Shown: in pieces, positions 49,724 to 58,732 of the stretch
How positions within the stretch are numbered: position 1 is the first letter of the stretch
Layout: the number at the start of each line of letters is the position of its first letter
DNA from: Nguyenibacter vanlangensis
GTDB lineage: Bacteria; Pseudomonadota; Alphaproteobacteria; Acetobacterales; Acetobacteraceae
Reading direction: 5' to 3'
Length of the DNA stretch: 64,000 nucleotides
Assembly (NCBI RefSeq): GCF_038719015.1
Contig: NZ_CP152276.1
Span: 1,808,001 to 1,872,000, forward strand
Program-made: the position numbers and the translations under genes
The notes under the pieces: generated by a model
The model's database searches: none
Seen by the model: only the letters and a program-made list of their open reading frames with translations
What the model was told of the DNA's origin: nothing

Positions 49724-52700
49724 GTGGTCATGTCCGTCACACCAGACACCGTCCGCCGTGTCCTGCGCTCCTGGATCGCGCTGGAAGTCCTGACCCCGCA
49801 GGCTACGCGGGAGTCCGGCTGGAACGATTTGGCCGCGGATCGCGAAGGTCGCATCCGGAACCGGCGAACCGACGCGACGGACGGACCGGACCTCTGGCAG
49901 CCACCCCATCCGGTCGATCCCACGCCCTGGCCCATTCTGCCCGATCCTCCTGAACCGCCGATTGCCTCCCTCGAGAGCGATTCGAAGAGGCCATCGGAAC
50001 CACAGATCCCGCAAAAAGAGCGTCCAAAACGGCGTTGGTACAACGTCATTCTCGGCGCCATGCCTACGCGCAAATCCTTCGAGCGCCTGAACGCCGCCAT
50101 TGGCGAAAACGACCCCGACGAGGAGGACAAGACCGACCGATCCACGATGAAGGGCAACGTGATTGCCGCTAGCCTCGTGCTCGACGAATGGGGCATCATG
50201 GTGCCTGATACCCTTGCCATCGCCAGCTTTGCCTGGGGTGTTGGTCATATCCTTGGTGGCGGCGGCCCTACCGGACTGGCAGAATGGGACCGTGAGGCAG
50301 AGGATCTGCGATCGCGTTTTGCCGACTTGCTCACTCCACGAGGAGGCGGTGGGAAGCTGCGCTCCCTGACTTGGGCGGATCTGCATGGCGTCGCTGCGAA
50401 GCTCGCCGAAGCGCTGTCGGTGCCGGCGGATCTCTGGATCCCGGTGCCGTGCGCGATCGAGAGCGAGAAAGTCAACGCGCCGAATGGCGACCTGCTGTCC
50501 AGCTTCTACCTGCCAGACCTCGGCCGCGCCCTGCGCGACGCAGCCTCTCTCCCTTCTGCCCTCGCCGCCTATCTCGGCCTCACGCCGCCCGCCGCGCCCT
50601 GGGACGCACTGACCGATCGGACGCGACTGGCGGAACTCCTTTCACCCGATCTTTTCCCCCTCGGACGCTGGCCCGGCCCCGGCCTGCATCCGCTCACCCT
50701 CCTGCAACAGGCGGCGGTCAACGCCGTCACCCGCGATCTCGCGACGGAAGGTCTCGCCGCCATCAACGGACCACCCGGCACGGGAAAGACCACGCTACTA
50801 CGCGATCTGGTCGCACAGGTAATGGTCGCGCGCGCCGAGAAGCTGGCCGATATCGAGACGCCCTCGGACGGGGTCGGGGATCTTGACCTGATGGATTTCG
50901 CCGTCGTCGTCGCCAGCAGCAACAACGCCGCCGTCGAGAATATCAGCCTCGAGCTGCCTGTCCGCGAGAAAGCGCTCGACGACTCTGTCTGGCGGGATGA
51001 AGGGCTCGACCATTTCGGGCATACCGCCACCCATCTGCTCGGCCTGAAGCAGGACGCAGAACCTGCGAAGCGGGCCTGGGGCCTGATCGCGGCCCGGCTG
51101 GGCAACATGAAGAACCGGCAAACGTTCTTCGACCGCTTTTGGCGAGATGAGGATTGGGGCCTGGATGACTGGCTCAATCGTGCAGGATGGCCCAATACGC
51201 AGAATCGCAAAGGTCGCAAGCCCGGCAAGCTGAGTATAATCGACCCACCGCTGCGATATCCGGAGGCCATGGCGCGGTGGCGAGAAGCCAAGGATACTTT
51301 CCACCAAGCCCTCGCTCGTAGCCGAAGGCTACGGGATGAACTGGTCGCGCTGTCGCGCACGGGCGACGCCTTGCGCAAGGCCGAGACGGAACTGCCGCAG
51401 GCCAGCGAAACGCGAGAGCAGTGCCGGCTGGATCACGAGGGTGCATTGCGGGCGGCGGCAGTGGCAAGAAGCCAGGTAGGCGAAGCCGAACGGCTCGAAG
51501 GACTCGAAACCACGAAGCTCAGCGCCCTGACCTCCGTCCGGCCATCTTTCCTGTCCAAAATGCTCCGGACCCAGGCATGGCAAGCGCATGAAAGCGGGAT
51601 CCGCGAACAGATTGCCCGGCTCGATGAAGCGCAACGAGCGACACGTGATGCCAGGATGCGGCGCGAAGCCGCGATCGCCGAAGATGAACGGCGGGGCAAG
51701 TGTTACGCCGACGCTGAAGCGCGTCTGGAAACGCTTCTGGCCGAAGCAGCAAGGTTCGGGCAGCAACTGGAAGATGGCCGACGGGAGCTTGGCGACAGCT
51801 TCCCCGGTCCGGGATTCTGGGCACAACCGGACGATCTGTTCCAGAAGGGCAGCCCGTGGAACGGCGGACGGTTCCGCCGGGCGCGTGACGAGTTGTTCGT
51901 TGCTGCCATCCGTCTCCACCGTGCCTTCGTGGCCGCTGGCCCCCGGCCACTCAAGACCGCCCTGAACACGGTCGTCAGTGGCTCGGCAAACGCAAGCGCG
52001 CAGGATTGGGGTTATTTCTTCTTGCTGGTGCCGGTCGTCTCCACAACCTTCGCGTCGATCGGCCGGATGTTCCATACCTTCCGGGATGCGTCGATCGGCT
52101 GGCTACTGATCGACGAGGCGGGACAGGCAACGCCTCAGCAGGCAGTCGGCGCCATCTGGCGCGCCCGACGCGCCGTGGTGATCGGCGACCCCCTCCAGAT
52201 CGAACCGGTGGTGACCACGCCGGAACATACGACGGCCCTGATCTTCCGAGGCAACGGCCTGACCACGGAACCCTGGGCGGCACCGGAGGTGTCGGCGCAG
52301 GTCCTGGCCGACCGCGCGAGCGTCATCCAGGGTCGCTTCCCGATTGGGAATCCGGTTTCAGAGGGTCCAACAACCCGGGATACCGGAATGCCCCTCCTCG
52401 TGCATCGACGCTGCGAGAAGCCGATGTTCGATCTGGCTAACCGGATCGCCTATGCTAGCCGCATGGTCCATGCCACGGGCGCAGGTCGATCGGCCATCCG
52501 CGATCGGCTGGGTCCAAGCGCATGGATTAACATGGACGCCCCTTCGAACGGGAAATGGGTCGAAGCGGAAGGACGCCTCATCGCTGAGACGATTGTCGAA
52601 CTTTGCCGTCTTCAGCCCCAAGGTCCGGACCTTTATGTCATCTCCCCGTTCCGTATACCGGCCACATGCCTGAAGCAGCTATTGGGCCGGACCTCGGGCT

Positions 52701-53026
52701 TCCTGCCCGAATTGAACCGAACGGATCGAGAGAAATGGATCGAACGCCATATCGGCACCGTCCATACGTTTCAGGGCAAGGAGGCCGAAGCCGTCATCCT
52801 TATGCTGGGAGCCGGGCGCGGCGCGCGTCCTGGATCACGGACATGGGCCGGCGGCACGCCGAACCTGCTCAATGTCGCCGCCACAAGGGCGAAGCGCGTG
52901 CTCTACATCATCGGCAATCACGAGGAATGGCGAGGTGCCGGATTCTTCTCACATGCAGCTCAGGCATTCCCTGTGGTGGCACCCGACGAATGGATCGAGC
53001 AGAAATCGGTGAGCGCTGCGTCGTAG
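49724..53026 (+). CDS. SF1 DNA2/Upf1-like helicase, first gene of the phosphorothioation defence operon (SspF-like)
   Basis: An 1,100-residue superfamily 1B helicase. Walker A is AAINGPPGTGKTTLLRDLVA (~344-363), Walker B is LLIDEAGQATPQQAVGAIWR (~794), motif III/IV is RRAVVIGDPLQIEPV, and the C-terminal RecA domain holds GTVHTFQGKEAEAVILMLGA (~1010) and LLNVAATRAKRVLYIIGNHE (~1047). Between the two RecA halves is a ~200-residue charged coiled coil (~480-700). The N-terminal ~340 residues are not recognised. Start: GTG at 49724 with GGGGG 7 bp upstream, or ATG at 49730. It precedes the GHKL and receiver genes and probably unwinds or processes unmodified DNA in the restriction half; that role is inferred from context and from the SspFGH precedent. 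Confidence 0.85.
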   Translation: MVMSVTPDTVRRVLRSWIALEVLTPQATRESGWNDLAADREGRIRNRRTDATDGPDLWQPPHPVDPTPWPILPDPPEPPIASLESDSKRPSEPQIPQKERPKRRWYNVILGAMPTRKSFERLNAAIGENDPDEEDKTDRSTMKGNVIAASLVLDEWGIMVPDTLAIASFAWGVGHILGGGGPTGLAEWDREAEDLRSRFADLLTPRGGGGKLRSLTWADLHGVAAKLAEALSVPADLWIPVPCAIESEKVNAPNGDLLSSFYLPDLGRALRDAASLPSALAAYLGLTPPAAPWDALTDRTRLAELLSPDLFPLGRWPGPGLHPLTLLQQAAVNAVTRDLATEGLAAINGPPGTGKTTLLRDLVAQVMVARAEKLADIETPSDGVGDLDLMDFAVVVASSNNAAVENISLELPVREKALDDSVWRDEGLDHFGHTATHLLGLKQDAEPAKRAWGLIAARLGNMKNRQTFFDRFWRDEDWGLDDWLNRAGWPNTQNRKGRKPGKLSIIDPPLRYPEAMARWREAKDTFHQALARSRRLRDELVALSRTGDALRKAETELPQASETREQCRLDHEGALRAAAVARSQVGEAERLEGLETTKLSALTSVRPSFLSKMLRTQAWQAHESGIREQIARLDEAQRATRDARMRREAAIAEDERRGKCYADAEARLETLLAEAARFGQQLEDGRRELGDSFPGPGFWAQPDDLFQKGSPWNGGRFRRARDELFVAAIRLHRAFVAAGPRPLKTALNTVVSGSANASAQDWGYFFLLVPVVSTTFASIGRMFHTFRDASIGWLLIDEAGQATPQQAVGAIWRARRAVVIGDPLQIEPVVTTPEHTTALIFRGNGLTTEPWAAPEVSAQVLADRASVIQGRFPIGNPVSEGPTTRDTGMPLLVHRRCEKPMFDLANRIAYASRMVHATGAGRSAIRDRLGPSAWINMDAPSNGKWVEAEGRLIAETIVELCRLQPQGPDLYVISPFRIPATCLKQLLGRTSGFLPELNRTDREKWIERHIGTVHTFQGKEAEAVILMLGAGRGARPGSRTWAGGTPNLLNVAATRAKRVLYIIGNHEEWRGAGFFSHAAQAFPVVAPDEWIEQKSVSAAS

Positions 53027-53134
53027 ACGCAGGGCTAGGCCCGGCGATGCATCACGCTTCGATATGGTATGCTTTCCTCTTGGCGGCGCAAATTCCAGCC
53101 GTTAGACATCTAAACTCAAGGGAGTTTCAATCGC
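53027..53134. other. Spacer between helicase and GHKL genes
   Basis: A 108 bp gap, the larger of the two real gaps in the operon. It ends with AAGGGAG (53118-53124), a strong ribosome site 10 bp before the TTG at 53135. The DNA is locally less GC-rich; an internal promoter is possible but not evident. Confidence 0.4.
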
Positions 53135-55495
53135 TTGTTCCGAATCACCGCCCGCACAGTTCTGGAGTTGGGCTCCGAGCTCATCAGCTCGGATATCATC
53201 GCGTTCTACGAGCTCATCAAGAACGGTTTCGACGCTCGTACGAAGACGGGCGTCGATGTCCGCTTCGACGTCGTGCTTCCACGCCGTGATTACCTGCGAC
53301 TTCATAACGAACTTGTCGAGTCCGACGACGTCGTGGCTGCCAAGGAGATCGTGAAGACCACATTCCTGCCCAACGCTAGCGCCTCCGCGCGTGACGGCTA
53401 TGCCGCCATGATCGACGACGCCCGGGCGGTAGATGAACTCCTGCAACTCATGGCCAAAGCGCAGTCACGCTTCAATTCGATAACCGTGTCCGACACTGGG
53501 TCGGGGATGTCTCGGGAGGCTTTGGAACAGAACTTCCTGGTCATCGGAACAGCCTCGCGCAAAAAGGCGGTGGACGCCGCTCTCGCACGTGGTGACGAGG
53601 AGACGCCGTACCTTGGAGAGAAGGGCATCGGTCGCCTTTCGGCGATGCGGCTGGGAGAACGTCTTCGGGTCGAGACCGCACAGGTAAACGACGGCAATAT
53701 GAACCTGCTTGAGATCGACTGGCGTGCCTTCGAAGATGTCGAGGCCATGCTCGACCAGATCCCCGTCGAACCACGCATAGGTGGGCCGAAGCCGCTTCCG
53801 ACGTGGTCGGGCACTTCGATCATCATCAGCGACCTCACCGAGAACTGGACGGAGAAGCGCGTCCGCGACATGGCGGAATATGAATTTGCGCGTCTGACCG
53901 ATCCATTCGCGGACGCGGCAACGAGGCCCCGTGTGGCAATTCACTGGAACGGCCAACGCATAGCGATCCCGCTCATGTCAGCGGCGCTGCTTGAGGCGGC
54001 GCACGCGAGGGTTGCGGGCGAATACGAGGTCATCGATGGAAGCCCGGCCCTGACCTGCACGCTCGAGGCGCTCAATCTCGGCTTCGACCATCCGGTAGAA
54101 AAGGCGGTCATCAAACTCACCGCTGAAGACCTACAGTCTGCCATCATCGGCCTGGACGGTGATATCGACGACATGGCCCTCGCGACCGTTGGACCGTTTT
54201 CCTTCGAGGCGCACTGGTACAACCGCCGTCGTCTCGGCGGGATCGAGACGATCGGCGAACAGAAGGCGGTGCGCGAGTTGCAGACGAAGTGGTCCGGCAT
54301 TCTGCTATTTCGGGACCGCTTCCGCGTGTTCCCATATGGCGAGGACGAGGATGACTGGCTCGAACTCGATCGGCGAGCGCTCCGGCGGTCGGGTTACACG
54401 CTCAATAAGACACAGTTCATAGGCCGGGTGAACATATCCCGAACGGCCAATCCCATGCTAGTCGACCAGACCAACCGCGAGGGGCTGCGGGAAACATCCG
54501 AGGAAAAGGTCCTTCTTCAGGTCCTTCGCTATGCGGTGCAGGATAGTCTCGGCGCCTTTATGCGAGACGTGGAGAAGCAGTATAAGCTGCAGAAGGTAGA
54601 TTTGTCGGACGCGCAGGCTCAGGTCATGCGGCTGGAGGATCGCGCCCAGGCCGCTATTCGAAAGTTGAAGAAACTCACCCCGCCGGAGGGGGACATTGCG
54701 ATCGAGGACCTCCAGCAGACCCTATTCGAGTTCTCCGAATTCGCTGCCCGCGCTCGGCTCCGAATCGCGCAGGTCGAGGAGGAGAGCCGACAAATGGTCG
54801 AGATGGCCGGTGTCGGGCTCATGGTCGAGGTCGTCGCGCACGAGTTAGCCCGTGCTTCCGAGAACGCTCTGAAGGCGCTCGCCGGCCTGAAGGGGAAAGA
54901 CGTCCCTACGAATCTACGGGCCCACTTCAACTCGCTACAGGCAGAGATGAAGAGTGTGAGCAAGCGAGTGCGTGTGCTCGACCCTCTCAGCGTATCAGGT
55001 CGACAGCGCACCGAGATCTTCTCGCTGAATGAATTGATCCGCGAGACGTTCGAAGCCCATGAGGCGCAGTTCGAGCGCTCCAGGGTCACCCCCGATGTGC
55101 ATATCCCGGACAAGGACATCCGGGTCCGCGCCGTCAAGGGCATGCTCGTCCAGATCCTGGAGAACCTGATCTCCAACGCTGTCTATTGGCTGGAGATGCG
55201 GAAGGCGCGCGAGCCGTCTTTCAATCCCACGATCACGGTGACGCTGGACGGTAAGCCGCCGATCATCACCTTCGAGGACAACGGGCACGGCATCGCACAG
55301 GAGAATCGTGAACAAGTCTTCAAGATGTTCTTCTCGCTCAAGGACACGAAGCGGCGCCGCGGTCTTGGTCTCTACATCGCGCGCGAAGCTGCACAGTACA
55401 ATGGCGGTACGCTCGCCTTGGACGATGAGCGGGATCCGCACACGGGTCGCCTGCACCGTTTTATTCTCGAACTCCCTGGAGCGACCGAAGTATGA
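53135..55495 (+). CDS. Dual GHKL-ATPase protein with histidine-kinase-like core (SspG-like)
   Basis: A 786-residue protein containing two GHKL ATPase modules. The N-terminal one is HSP90/MutL-like (HATPase_c_3): N box ELIKNGFDA (26-34), G1 DTGSGM (120-125), G2 GEKGIGRLSAM (161-171). The second, at the C-terminus, is histidine-kinase-like: N box LENLISNAVYWL (~674), G1 EDNGHGI (~714), G2 RRGLGLYIAREAA (~741). Between them a coiled coil leads to a possible DHp helix with His569 (VEVVAHELARASENALKALA). TTG is used as start, since the first ATG is inside the first ATPase domain. It overlaps the receiver gene as ATGA, so a phosphorelay between the two is likely. Confidence 0.85.
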   Translation: MFRITARTVLELGSELISSDIIAFYELIKNGFDARTKTGVDVRFDVVLPRRDYLRLHNELVESDDVVAAKEIVKTTFLPNASASARDGYAAMIDDARAVDELLQLMAKAQSRFNSITVSDTGSGMSREALEQNFLVIGTASRKKAVDAALARGDEETPYLGEKGIGRLSAMRLGERLRVETAQVNDGNMNLLEIDWRAFEDVEAMLDQIPVEPRIGGPKPLPTWSGTSIIISDLTENWTEKRVRDMAEYEFARLTDPFADAATRPRVAIHWNGQRIAIPLMSAALLEAAHARVAGEYEVIDGSPALTCTLEALNLGFDHPVEKAVIKLTAEDLQSAIIGLDGDIDDMALATVGPFSFEAHWYNRRRLGGIETIGEQKAVRELQTKWSGILLFRDRFRVFPYGEDEDDWLELDRRALRRSGYTLNKTQFIGRVNISRTANPMLVDQTNREGLRETSEEKVLLQVLRYAVQDSLGAFMRDVEKQYKLQKVDLSDAQAQVMRLEDRAQAAIRKLKKLTPPEGDIAIEDLQQTLFEFSEFAARARLRIAQVEEESRQMVEMAGVGLMVEVVAHELARASENALKALAGLKGKDVPTNLRAHFNSLQAEMKSVSKRVRVLDPLSVSGRQRTEIFSLNELIRETFEAHEAQFERSRVTPDVHIPDKDIRVRAVKGMLVQILENLISNAVYWLEMRKAREPSFNPTITVTLDGKPPIITFEDNGHGIAQENREQVFKMFFSLKDTKRRRGLGLYIAREAAQYNGGTLALDDERDPHTGRLHRFILELPGATEV

Positions 55496-57543
55496 GTCTG
55501 TCGGAACTTCTTGCTGCAAAAGAAATTAGGCGTGCGCTGATCGTCGACGATGTGTGTGATGCGATACCCACCGCAGCCGACATCGATCCGGGAAACGAAG
55601 CCTGGACCAATTTCAGCGACGACCTCACGCCGGCCCTTCGGCGGCGGATCGAGGAGGCTTATCCACCGGCGGCAGAAACGCGCTTCGATGAATTGATCAC
55701 GACCGATGGTTACGCAGCGACACTATGGTCGCTTCGTGGCGAGCTCGGAGAGATCGTGGTGCCGCTTTTCGAAAACTACATCGAAGATCAGACAGCGGAT
55801 CAGCACTTCGTCGATCTCGCCAAGCAGCGGCTGGAAGCTCTTGGCCTCCAGTGTGAGACAAGCGGTCGCGACTTCCATGTCGCCGCACAAAACGCAGACG
55901 TCGTTCTGATCGACCTTTTCTTCGGAAAGATGCAGGACCCCTCTGCGCTCAATCAATCCAAGGATAGGCTTCGGAATGCGATCCAGCCGCGGCGGGCTGC
56001 CCCTCCACTGGTCGTTCTGATGTCACGCAGCTCACGCCTGGAGGACAAGCGTGACGAATTCCGCGATGACGTCGGGCTAATCGACTCTGCCTTCCGGATC
56101 ATCAGGAAATCCGATCTCGAAGAAACCGGCCGGCTCGAGCAGCAACTCGAGCGTCTGGCGGAGAACGTCGAGGACTCGCACAAGCTCACGCGGCTGTTCG
56201 CGGCCGTGGAGGACGGGATGGCTAAAGCGACTAGCCGTACACTACGGCTTCTGCGCAAGCTGCGACTCTCTGACATCGGGCAGATACAGCAGCTGCTGCT
56301 CAGTGCTGAAGGTGAACCGACTGGCAGCTACCTCGTCGACGTCTTCGACCGGGTGCTTCAGCATGAAATCGAGCGGGAGGCCGGCATCATAGATGCGGCG
56401 ATCGGCCTCAACGAGTTCTCGTCCATCCAACATCCGCCTCCCTATGTCGCCGGCTCCCCCGATCTACAGGAACTTGTCGAGCGTCTACTAAGCCAGAACA
56501 GTGAGAGACTGCGCTTACCGGGCGCCGTAGGCGTTGCTGTCACATTCGGCGACGTGCTCACCATGCCGGCGGGGGCGGATCTCGACCGCCTCAAGCAGAC
56601 GCTGCTAGTGGACATGACTGCCGATAAGGTGTTGCTGGTGTTGACCCCAGTCTGCGATCTTCAGCGTGAAGGAGCTCCTCGAATCCTACTTCTGGTCGGT
56701 ACGCGCAGGCCACTCGGCGCGCGCGACTGGTCCTATGGCGAGGACGTCCGTACGGCGACCATACGGATCGGAGGCGAGCTCTGTTGGATCAAGTGGCAGA
56801 TCAAGCACATCGACACCGTGTCGTGGCAAGGGCTGGATGCAGCCTTAGGGAACGGTGACATTCGAGTTGTAGCGCGATTGAGAGAGTCCCACGCGCTCGA
56901 AATACAGCAGAGGGTCCTGTCTGGACTTGGGAGGGTCGGGCTTGTCGCCAATCTCCCTGCCACGTTCCCAGTAGACGTGGAGGCGTATGTCGCCGACCTC
57001 GATGGCCGACCTCGACGGCTCGATGTAGATGCTCTTGCGGACGGCGCAGTGTGCTTTGTCGGCCGTGACACCCGGGGCGACGAAGTCTTGAAGTTGGTCT
57101 TAACGGAAGGCGGCTGCGACGGTGTGATAGCAGCGCTGGAAGGTATCGAGTCGGGACAGATAGCGGAACGGGCGAGAACGGCATTCGGTCACGTCACCGG
57201 AAGCCCCGATTTACGCCGCATGCTCACCAGCGGGCTCGATCTCAGAAGCGCCGGATCAACAAGCTGGTTTCACATCCCCTCGGAAACCGGCACGACGAAG
57301 AATGTGCCGAAAATGGGACTACTCGCGTGGAACTATGCGGTGCCTGATACGCCTCTGCAGAACAAGGACCTTAGCAAGGCGGGCATCATCCTACTCGTCA
57401 AGGACCTCCCCGCGGCCCAAGCTCCTGGTCTGGATGAAGCGATGCGAAGCGGATTGGCTGGATCGATAGACGGAGGGGCGGAAGACAGCGGAGGGACGGA
57501 CAGTCTAGAGTCTGTTCTGCAAACGGCAACTGGTGCCGAGTGA
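55492..57543 (+). CDS. Expanded response-receiver-domain protein (SspH-like)
   Basis: A 683-residue protein. Receiver hallmarks are visible but stretched: the acidic pair in RRALIVDDVCD (Asp19-Asp20), the phospho-acceptor Asp141 in ADVVLIDLFFGK, Ser ~177 in VVLMSRSSR, and Lys206 in RIIRKSD. The gap from the acidic pair to the Asp is ~120 residues instead of ~35, so an insertion of ~80 residues splits the domain. The remaining ~450 residues (for example DKVLLVLTPVCDLQREGAPR, ELCWIKWQIKHIDTVSW) match nothing I recognise. It starts inside the stop of the GHKL gene and overlaps sspA (GTGA). The likely role is effector or regulator of the restriction half, switched by phosphorylation. Confidence 0.8.
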   Translation: MSLSELLAAKEIRRALIVDDVCDAIPTAADIDPGNEAWTNFSDDLTPALRRRIEEAYPPAAETRFDELITTDGYAATLWSLRGELGEIVVPLFENYIEDQTADQHFVDLAKQRLEALGLQCETSGRDFHVAAQNADVVLIDLFFGKMQDPSALNQSKDRLRNAIQPRRAAPPLVVLMSRSSRLEDKRDEFRDDVGLIDSAFRIIRKSDLEETGRLEQQLERLAENVEDSHKLTRLFAAVEDGMAKATSRTLRLLRKLRLSDIGQIQQLLLSAEGEPTGSYLVDVFDRVLQHEIEREAGIIDAAIGLNEFSSIQHPPPYVAGSPDLQELVERLLSQNSERLRLPGAVGVAVTFGDVLTMPAGADLDRLKQTLLVDMTADKVLLVLTPVCDLQREGAPRILLLVGTRRPLGARDWSYGEDVRTATIRIGGELCWIKWQIKHIDTVSWQGLDAALGNGDIRVVARLRESHALEIQQRVLSGLGRVGLVANLPATFPVDVEAYVADLDGRPRRLDVDALADGAVCFVGRDTRGDEVLKLVLTEGGCDGVIAALEGIESGQIAERARTAFGHVTGSPDLRRMLTSGLDLRSAGSTSWFHIPSETGTTKNVPKMGLLAWNYAVPDTPLQNKDLSKAGIILLVKDLPAAQAPGLDEAMRSGLAGSIDGGAEDSGGTDSLESVLQTATGAE

Positions 57544-58685
57544 GCGGCGCGATCTATCTCGACGGCCTGTCCACCGCGCCGCTCGCGCCAGAGGCTCGAG
57601 CCGCGATGCTCGCCGCCTGGGATCAACCCGGAAATCCTAGCTCGCCCCATGCGGCAGGCGAACGCGCCGCAGCACTCGTTGAAACGGCACGTCGATCGGT
57701 GGCGGACCTCGTCGGCGCGTCGTCCGCTGAGATAGTCTTCACATCTGGTGCCACGGAGGCGAACAACCTCGCGATCGCGGGTGCAGCCGCGGCGGCCATC
57801 ACTGGCGGGAGTGAGCGGCGGCATGTCGTCGTGACGTCGATCGAGCACAAGTCCGTCCTGGAGGCGGCATGGCGGCTGCGCGCGGTCGGCTTCACAGTGG
57901 ACATCGCTCCAGTCACGAAAGCCGGTGTTGTCGATCTTGGAGAACTGGCAGCCCTGATCAGGAACGACACGCTCCTCGTTTCAGTAATGGCGGCGAACAA
58001 CGAAACCGCCGTTCTACAGCCGATCGCAGAGGTGGCCGCGCTTGCGCACGCGGTCGGCGCGCTGCTGCACTGCGATGCGGCGCAGGCGGTCGGGAAGGTA
58101 CCGGTTGACGTGATCGACCTCGACGTCGACTTTATGAGCGTGTCTTCGCACAAGATGTACGGCCCAATGGGCGTAGGCGCCCTGTACGTGTCCGCTGCCG
58201 CGCCTCGACCGACTCCTCTTCTGGTAGGCGGTGGCCAGGAAAACGGCCTTCGCGCGGGCACCGAACCTGCCCCACTCATCGCTGGCTTCGGTACCGCGGC
58301 AGAGGTCGCGAGGTCACGCCTCGAGAAAGATGCGCGTCATGCCAAAAGTCTCTTAGGAGCATTTCTCCAAGATCTTTCTGAAAGGCAGGTAAAAATACAC
58401 GTAAACGGCAATGTGAGTAAACTTCTTCCTGGCGCTATAAATATAAGTATCGATGGTATAGATGCACAGTCACTAGCAATGATAATGGCGAGAACTGTCA
58501 TGATTTCGACTGGCTCTGCCTGCAATTCTGGTCAGATAAATTCGTCACATGTTCTTGACGCGATGGATGTGGACGAAAAGCGGAAAAAGGAGGCCCTGCG
58601 CATTTGCTTCGGCCGCTATCATTCCGATCCGGATGCACGAGAGGCTGCACGTCAACTCGGGGATGCAATCAATCGAATGAGATAG
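57540..58685 (+). CDS. sspA: SspA/DndA-type cysteine desulfurase
   Basis: A 381-residue NifS/IscS-fold PLP enzyme that takes sulfur from cysteine for DNA phosphorothioation. Motifs: IYLDGLSTAPLAPEARAAML, the PLP-binding VFTSGATEANNLAI, SIEHKSVLE, Lys205 in SVSSHKMYGPMGVGALYV, RAGTEPAPLIAGFGTAAE, and catalytic Cys328 in STGSACNSGQINSS. A GTG start overlaps the upstream stop. No iron-sulfur assembly genes are adjacent; instead SspB-C-D follow, which fixes its role. The part 58365-58560 is markedly AT-rich, unlike the rest. After it comes a 47 bp gap with a hairpin. Confidence 0.92.
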   Translation: MSGAIYLDGLSTAPLAPEARAAMLAAWDQPGNPSSPHAAGERAAALVETARRSVADLVGASSAEIVFTSGATEANNLAIAGAAAAAITGGSERRHVVVTSIEHKSVLEAAWRLRAVGFTVDIAPVTKAGVVDLGELAALIRNDTLLVSVMAANNETAVLQPIAEVAALAHAVGALLHCDAAQAVGKVPVDVIDLDVDFMSVSSHKMYGPMGVGALYVSAAAPRPTPLLVGGGQENGLRAGTEPAPLIAGFGTAAEVARSRLEKDARHAKSLLGAFLQDLSERQVKIHVNGNVSKLLPGAINISIDGIDAQSLAMIMARTVMISTGSACNSGQINSSHVLDAMDVDEKRKKEALRICFGRYHSDPDAREAARQLGDAINRMR

Positions 58686-58708
58686 CTACTGGATAGGTTG
58701 TCCAGTAG
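58686..58708 (+). promoter_or_regulatory. Hairpin between sspA and sspB
   Basis: CTACTGGA (58686-58693) pairs with TCCAGTAG (58701-58708) around a 7-base loop, directly after the sspA stop. It is short and lacks a T-run, so an attenuator, mRNA-processing or repressor site is more likely than a strong terminator. It may set expression of B-C-D relative to A. Confidence 0.5.
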
Positions 58709-58732
58709 CACCCGTCGCGTTATAGCTCGTGT

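Noticed and set aside
53135..57543. Ordinary two-component regulatory system
   Set aside because: The kinase-like protein has an extra HSP90-like ATPase and no sensor or membrane segment, and the receiver protein lacks a usual output HTH; both are coupled within a defence operon.
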